This document shows, one piece after another, positions 41,449-42,944 of a DNA stretch of 42,944 nt. Each line of letters opens with the position of its first letter. Positions within the stretch are counted from its first letter, which is position 1. The notes under the pieces were generated by a model. That model was not told where the DNA came from. It saw only the letters and a program-made list of their open reading frames with translations, and made no database searches. The stretch is taken from NCBI GenBank assembly GCA_026195905.1, contig JAPHRE010000016.1, positions 1-42,944 on the forward strand, in the 5' to 3' direction. The stretch comes from Pseudopelagicola sp. GTDB taxonomy: Bacteria; Pseudomonadota; Alphaproteobacteria; Rhodobacterales; Rhodobacteraceae. The translations under genes were made by a program, and so were the position numbers.

Positions 41449-41477
41449 CAAAATGCTTAGATGGGAGAGTTTGAACA

Positions 41478-42641
41478 ATGTTCATGCACACGATGAATTT
41501 CGACCTTGGAGAAGATGTCAATGCCATGCGCGAGATGGTGCATCGTTTTGCGCAGGAGCGCATCAAGCCGATGGCCGCCGAAGTTGATATCAAGAACGAG
41601 TTTCCGAACGAGCTTTGGAAAGAATTTGGCGATCTTGGCCTTCTCGGGATCACCACGCCGGAAGAATATGGCGGTGCGGGGATGTCTTATCTGGCGCATG
41701 TGATCGCCGTGGAAGAGATCGCGCGGGCCTCGGCCTCGGTCTCGCTCAGCTACGGGGCGCATTCGAACCTTTGCGTCAACCAGATCAAGCTCAACGGGAA
41801 CGAAGAGCAAAAGCATAAGTATCTTCCCGGCCTGATCTCGGGCGAGAAGGTTGGCGCGCTTGCAATGTCGGAACCTTCGGCAGGATCGGACGTTGTCAGC
41901 ATGAAACTGCGGGCGGAGAAGAAGAACGACCGCTATGTGCTCAACGGCAACAAATACTGGATCACCAACGGCCCGGATGCCGATACGCTTGTGGTCTATG
42001 CCAAGACCGACCCGGATGCCGGACCAAAAGGCATTACCGCCTTTATCATCGAAAAAGAGATGACCGGGTTCTCGACCTCGAACCATTTCGACAAGTTGGG
42101 CATGCGCGGGTCGAACACGGCGGAATTGGTGTTTGAGGATGTTGAAGTGCCGTTCGAGAACGTCCTTGGCGAAGAAGGCAAGGGTGTGCGGGTTCTGATG
42201 TCGGGGCTTGATTATGAGCGTGTGGTGCTTGCCGGGATTGGCACCGGCATCATGGCGGCCTGTCTTGATGAGGTCATGCCCTACATGGTTGAGCGCAAGC
42301 AATTCGGCCAGCCGATCGGGAATTTCCAGCTTATGCAGGGCAAGATTGCCGACATGTATACCAAGATGAACTCGGCACGCGCTTATGTCTATGAGGCAGC
42401 CAAGGCCTGCGACCGTGGCGATATCACGCGCCAGGATGCGGCGGCATGCTGTCTTTATGCCTCGGAAGAAGCAATGGTTGTGGCGCATCAGGCCGTGCAA
42501 GCCTTTGGTGGCGCTGGATATTTGAGCGATAACCCGGTGGGCCGGATCTTCCGCGATGCCAAGCTGATGGAGATCGGTGCGGGCACGTCGGAAATCCGTC
42601 GTATGCTGGTTGGGCGCGAGTTGATGAGCAAGATGAGCTAA
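41478..42641 (+). CDS. ivd: Isovaleryl-CoA dehydrogenase
   Basis: FAD-dependent acyl-CoA dehydrogenase that converts isovaleryl-CoA to 3-methylcrotonyl-CoA in leucine breakdown. 387 residues from the ATG at 41478 ([17 protein letters not shown]), with GGGAG upstream. The FAD/substrate motifs [17 protein letters not shown] near 127-143 and [11 protein letters not shown] near 160-170 are typical. The catalytic base specific to isovaleryl-CoA dehydrogenases is present as E247 in [12 protein letters not shown]. The position used by other acyl-CoA dehydrogenases reads [11 protein letters not shown], with no Glu there, which separates it from medium- and short-chain enzymes. The C-terminal [19 protein letters not shown] is also typical. 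The methylcrotonyl-CoA carboxylase beta gene starts 215 bases downstream, as expected for this pathway. Confidence 0.96.
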   Translation: MFMHTMNFDLGEDVNAMREMVHRFAQERIKPMAAEVDIKNEFPNELWKEFGDLGLLGITTPEEYGGAGMSYLAHVIAVEEIARASASVSLSYGAHSNLCVNQIKLNGNEEQKHKYLPGLISGEKVGALAMSEPSAGSDVVSMKLRAEKKNDRYVLNGNKYWITNGPDADTLVVYAKTDPDAGPKGITAFIIEKEMTGFSTSNHFDKLGMRGSNTAELVFEDVEVPFENVLGEEGKGVRVLMSGLDYERVVLAGIGTGIMAACLDEVMPYMVERKQFGQPIGNFQLMQGKIADMYTKMNSARAYVYEAAKACDRGDITRQDAAACCLYASEEAMVVAHQAVQAFGGAGYLSDNPVGRIFRDAKLMEIGAGTSEIRRMLVGRELMSKMS

Positions 42642-42856
42642 GGACGCGGCACGGCCCGAAAGGGGCGTGCGCATTCGCATTTGCCGCGCATCTGTGGGCC
42701 AGGGCCAGCGGGGCGCGGCATTTCGGAACGCGACATATAGCCGGGGCGGTCCTCGCCCGTTTGCAGGATTGGCGTCGGATGCGGCGTCTTTGAAAAAAGG
42801 CCCGAGGGGTGTCCGTTCAGGCGGGGCCGCGAAAGGGCGAATTGGGAGACGCGGTC
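42642..42856. other. Gap between ivd and mccB with a hairpin
   Basis: 215 bases without a supported gene. GCACGGCCC (42649-42657) pairs with GGGGCGTGC (42662-42670), one G-G mismatch, around a GAAA loop, just after the ivd stop. The rest is GC-rich, and I saw no clear promoter or coding signal. Confidence 0.4.
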
Positions 42857-42944
42857 ATGAAACTAGAGTCGAAATTTATCCCGACGAGCGACGAAGCGCG
42901 CCAGAACCGGGAGGCGCATCTCGAGGCGCTGGGCGTGGCGGCGG
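42857..42944 (+). CDS. mccB: Methylcrotonyl-CoA carboxylase beta chain (start only)
   Basis: 29 codons from the ATG at 42857 to the window end, with GGGAG upstream at 42844-42848. The visible N-terminus begins MKLESKFIPTSDEARQNREA. It matches, from recall of the family, the start of the carboxyltransferase (beta) subunit of 3-methylcrotonyl-CoA carboxylase, whose proteins begin with a short lead and then a region rich in R/N/E. The enzyme biotin-dependently carboxylates the product of isovaleryl-CoA dehydrogenase, encoded just before. The call relies on this short N-terminus plus the ivd neighbour; the rest is outside the window. Confidence 0.8.
   Translation, partial: MKLESKFIPTSDEARQNREAHLEALGVAA

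Noticed and set aside
42668-42944. Open frame from a GTG at 42668 running through the ivd-mccB gap and past the mccB start
   Set aside because: No stop within the window and no protein pattern. It runs over the well-placed mccB start in another frame, so it is most likely chance.

Overview
The window reads as a chromosomal segment of a Roseobacter-group alphaproteobacterium (Rhodobacterales). The grounds are a GC-rich sequence, close-packed operons, the gene content (isovaleryl-CoA dehydrogenase followed by the methylcrotonyl-CoA carboxylase beta chain, PntAB, a DUF3422 protein, a YeeE-type sulfur transporter) and an intergenic repeat containing GCCAAGATGAAG that I recall from Rhodobacteraceae genomes. 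No rRNA, tRNA, transposase, integrase, phage gene or CRISPR array was seen. I support 36 protein genes, two of them cut by the window ends.

Layout. 1-4 kb: the N-terminal part of pepN (minus strand), divergent from a photolyase/cryptochrome-family gene and a 47-residue DUF2256 zinc-ribbon-like gene. 4-7.6 kb: malate synthase G (glcB), a GlcG/HbpS-like protein and a C26 glutamine-amidotransferase-like hydrolase. 7.6-9.8 kb (minus): kynureninase and an SDR oxidoreductase. 9.9-11.9 kb (plus): an exported MBL-fold protein, an exported rhodanese and an ICMT-like membrane methyltransferase, preceded by a palindrome of the form ATTC-N8-GAAT. 12-16.5 kb: pntAB and a DUF3422 membrane protein. 16.6-17.6 kb (minus): a YeeE/YedE transporter.

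17.8-28.7 kb is a peptide or N-acyl amino acid uptake and breakdown locus. A substrate-binding protein and two permeases run leftwards. A fused double-ATPase gene runs rightwards, followed by an ArgE-like deacetylase, a DadA-like FAD oxidoreductase and two tandem M20 amidohydrolases. 28.7-32.5 kb holds surface-polysaccharide genes: a pyruvyltransferase-family gene on plus, and a KpsS-like gene with waaA on minus. These are followed by moaA, a small lipoprotein and an AlkD-like gene. 34.6-39.8 kb: glmU-glmS (minus), then gph and a DegT-family aminotransferase (plus). 39.9-41.2 kb: an APC amino-acid permease (minus). 41.2-42.9 kb: the start of a leucine/isovalerate catabolic operon, ivd then mccB, with a promoter, a TetR-type palindrome and a leader hairpin.

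The best candidates for undescribed biology are: (1) the MBL/rhodanese/methyltransferase unit, whose MBL protein has lost the HxHxDH metal motif and whose promoter carries a site resembling that of SqrR/BigR-type sulfide sensors; (2) an 11-bp tandem repeat array with PhoB/OmpR-box spacing upstream of kynureninase; (3) the photolyase-family protein with a changed flavin-side loop paired with DUF2256; (4) the divergently split peptide transporter with its hydrolase set. Start codons were chosen by hand from Shine-Dalgarno position and family N-termini. All functions come from motif recognition, with no database search.
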